Shown piece after piece: positions 13,746 through 14,122 of a stretch of 14,122 nucleotides of DNA. The DNA lies in NCBI GenBank assembly GCA_030667555.1, contig DAOUVR010000009.1, positions 1-14,122 on the forward strand, given 5' to 3'. A model generated the notes under the pieces. The model searched no databases. It saw nothing but the letters and a program-made list of their open reading frames with translations, and had not been told where the DNA came from. Position numbers and translations under genes: made by a program. This stretch comes from Dehalococcoidia bacterium. GTDB lineage: Bacteria; Chloroflexota; Dehalococcoidia; E44-bin15. Each line of letters starts with the position of its first letter. The stretch's first letter is position 1.

Positions 13746-14122
13746 TTATTGCGGCCTCACCAGAAGGAGTGGGCTGGATACCCCTAGCAGTACTCTTGCG
13801 GCGACACTGCCGTAGGCCCACCGGCTGATGCCAGAGCGACCGTGGGTTGCCATTACAATGAGATTGAAAGGATTTCTATTGGCATAGTCAATGATCTCAT
13901 TTGCGGGGTTGCCCAATGGGGGCTTCCTCACCAGCACTTCTGAACGCACCTTTAGGCTAGCATCCTCAAGCTGCTTCTCCACTCTTGCCAAGTAATTCTC
14001 ACTCGCACGCTTACACCAGGCCATTTGCTGCTCTACATGCTCCTCCCAGCTCAAGGGCATAATTGCCTCTGGGTAATCGGAGGAAATGATAGGTGGGTCG
14101 CAAACTCTGAGCAGAACGACAT
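13746..14122 (-). CDS. Universal stress protein (UspA family), 5' end cut by window edge
   Basis: The frame is open to the right edge (from 14120), beginning VVLLRVCDPPII, which is the end of the first UspA strand region, so roughly the first 40 residues are outside the window; the ATG at 14060 is internal. The C-terminal nucleotide-binding stretch reads LIVMATHGRSGISRWAYGSVAARVL, matching the usual G-x9-G-S loop with the first glycine replaced by alanine, followed by SPLLLVRP. Single-domain UspA proteins bind ATP and are induced by stress; specific role unknown. It ends in TAA, convergent with the NifU-like gene. Confidence 0.9.
   Translation of the reverse strand, partial: VVLLRVCDPPIISSDYPEAIMPLSWEEHVEQQMAWCKRASENYLARVEKQLEDASLKVRSEVLVRKPPLGNPANEIIDYANRNPFNLIVMATHGRSGISRWAYGSVAARVLLGVSSPLLLVRPQ

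Noticed and set aside
1..14122. Genome-wide reassignment of TAG to an amino acid
   Set aside because: TAG is the ordinary stop of paaK, livM, livK, lysE and both nitroreductases, so it is not depleted. Only local readthrough or mutation remains for iorA and iorB.

Overview
The window looks like a chromosomal segment of an uncultured anaerobic or microaerophilic bacterium of the Chloroflexota, perhaps Dehalococcoidia-like. This rests on protein style only: a lipoprotein signal ending in a Cys-Gly-Gly-Glu-rich linker, many TTG/GTG starts, moderate GC, and an oxygen-sensitive ferredoxin-dependent 2-oxoacid oxidoreductase. No rRNA or other phylogenetic marker is present, so the assignment is tentative. 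I see no mobile element, CRISPR array, tRNA or rRNA.

Positions 1-9900 (all minus strand, read right to left) appear to be one long amino-acid uptake and catabolism operon. A clear sigma70-like promoter (TTGCAC, 17-bp spacer, TATAAT) lies at 9851-9879, and its -35 box sits inside an inverted repeat at 9872-9900 that looks like an operator. The gene order is livK, livH, livM, livG, livF (a complete branched-chain/hydrophobic amino acid ABC transporter), iorA, iorB (indolepyruvate:ferredoxin oxidoreductase), paaK (phenylacetate-CoA ligase family), a stand-alone tandem-ACT protein, and a class I/II aminotransferase cut by the left edge. Most junctions are overlaps or gaps of a few bases. Together the genes suggest import of an amino acid, transamination to a 2-oxoacid, oxidative decarboxylation to an acyl/aryl-acetyl-CoA with reduced ferredoxin, and reactivation of the free acid to its CoA ester.

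The main surprise is that both oxidoreductase subunits carry an in-frame TAG. iorA has TAG at codon 384 (3975-3977), with conserved sequence continuing in the same frame. iorB has TAG at codon 4 (3295-3297) if it starts at the ATG that overlaps the iorA stop. TAG also ends at least six ordinary genes here, so wholesale recoding is unlikely. Gene decay, site-specific readthrough or consensus error must be separated by experiment.

Positions 9990-13030 (also minus) hold a LysE-family exporter, an HD-domain protein and two nitroreductase-family flavoproteins. The distal nitroreductase has a promoter with an 8-bp-arm palindrome between -35 and -10. Positions 13098-13440 hold no convincing gene. 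A NifU C-terminal-domain protein (13447-13665, plus) follows, preceded by a 7-bp-stem hairpin. A universal stress protein, convergent with it, is cut by the right edge.
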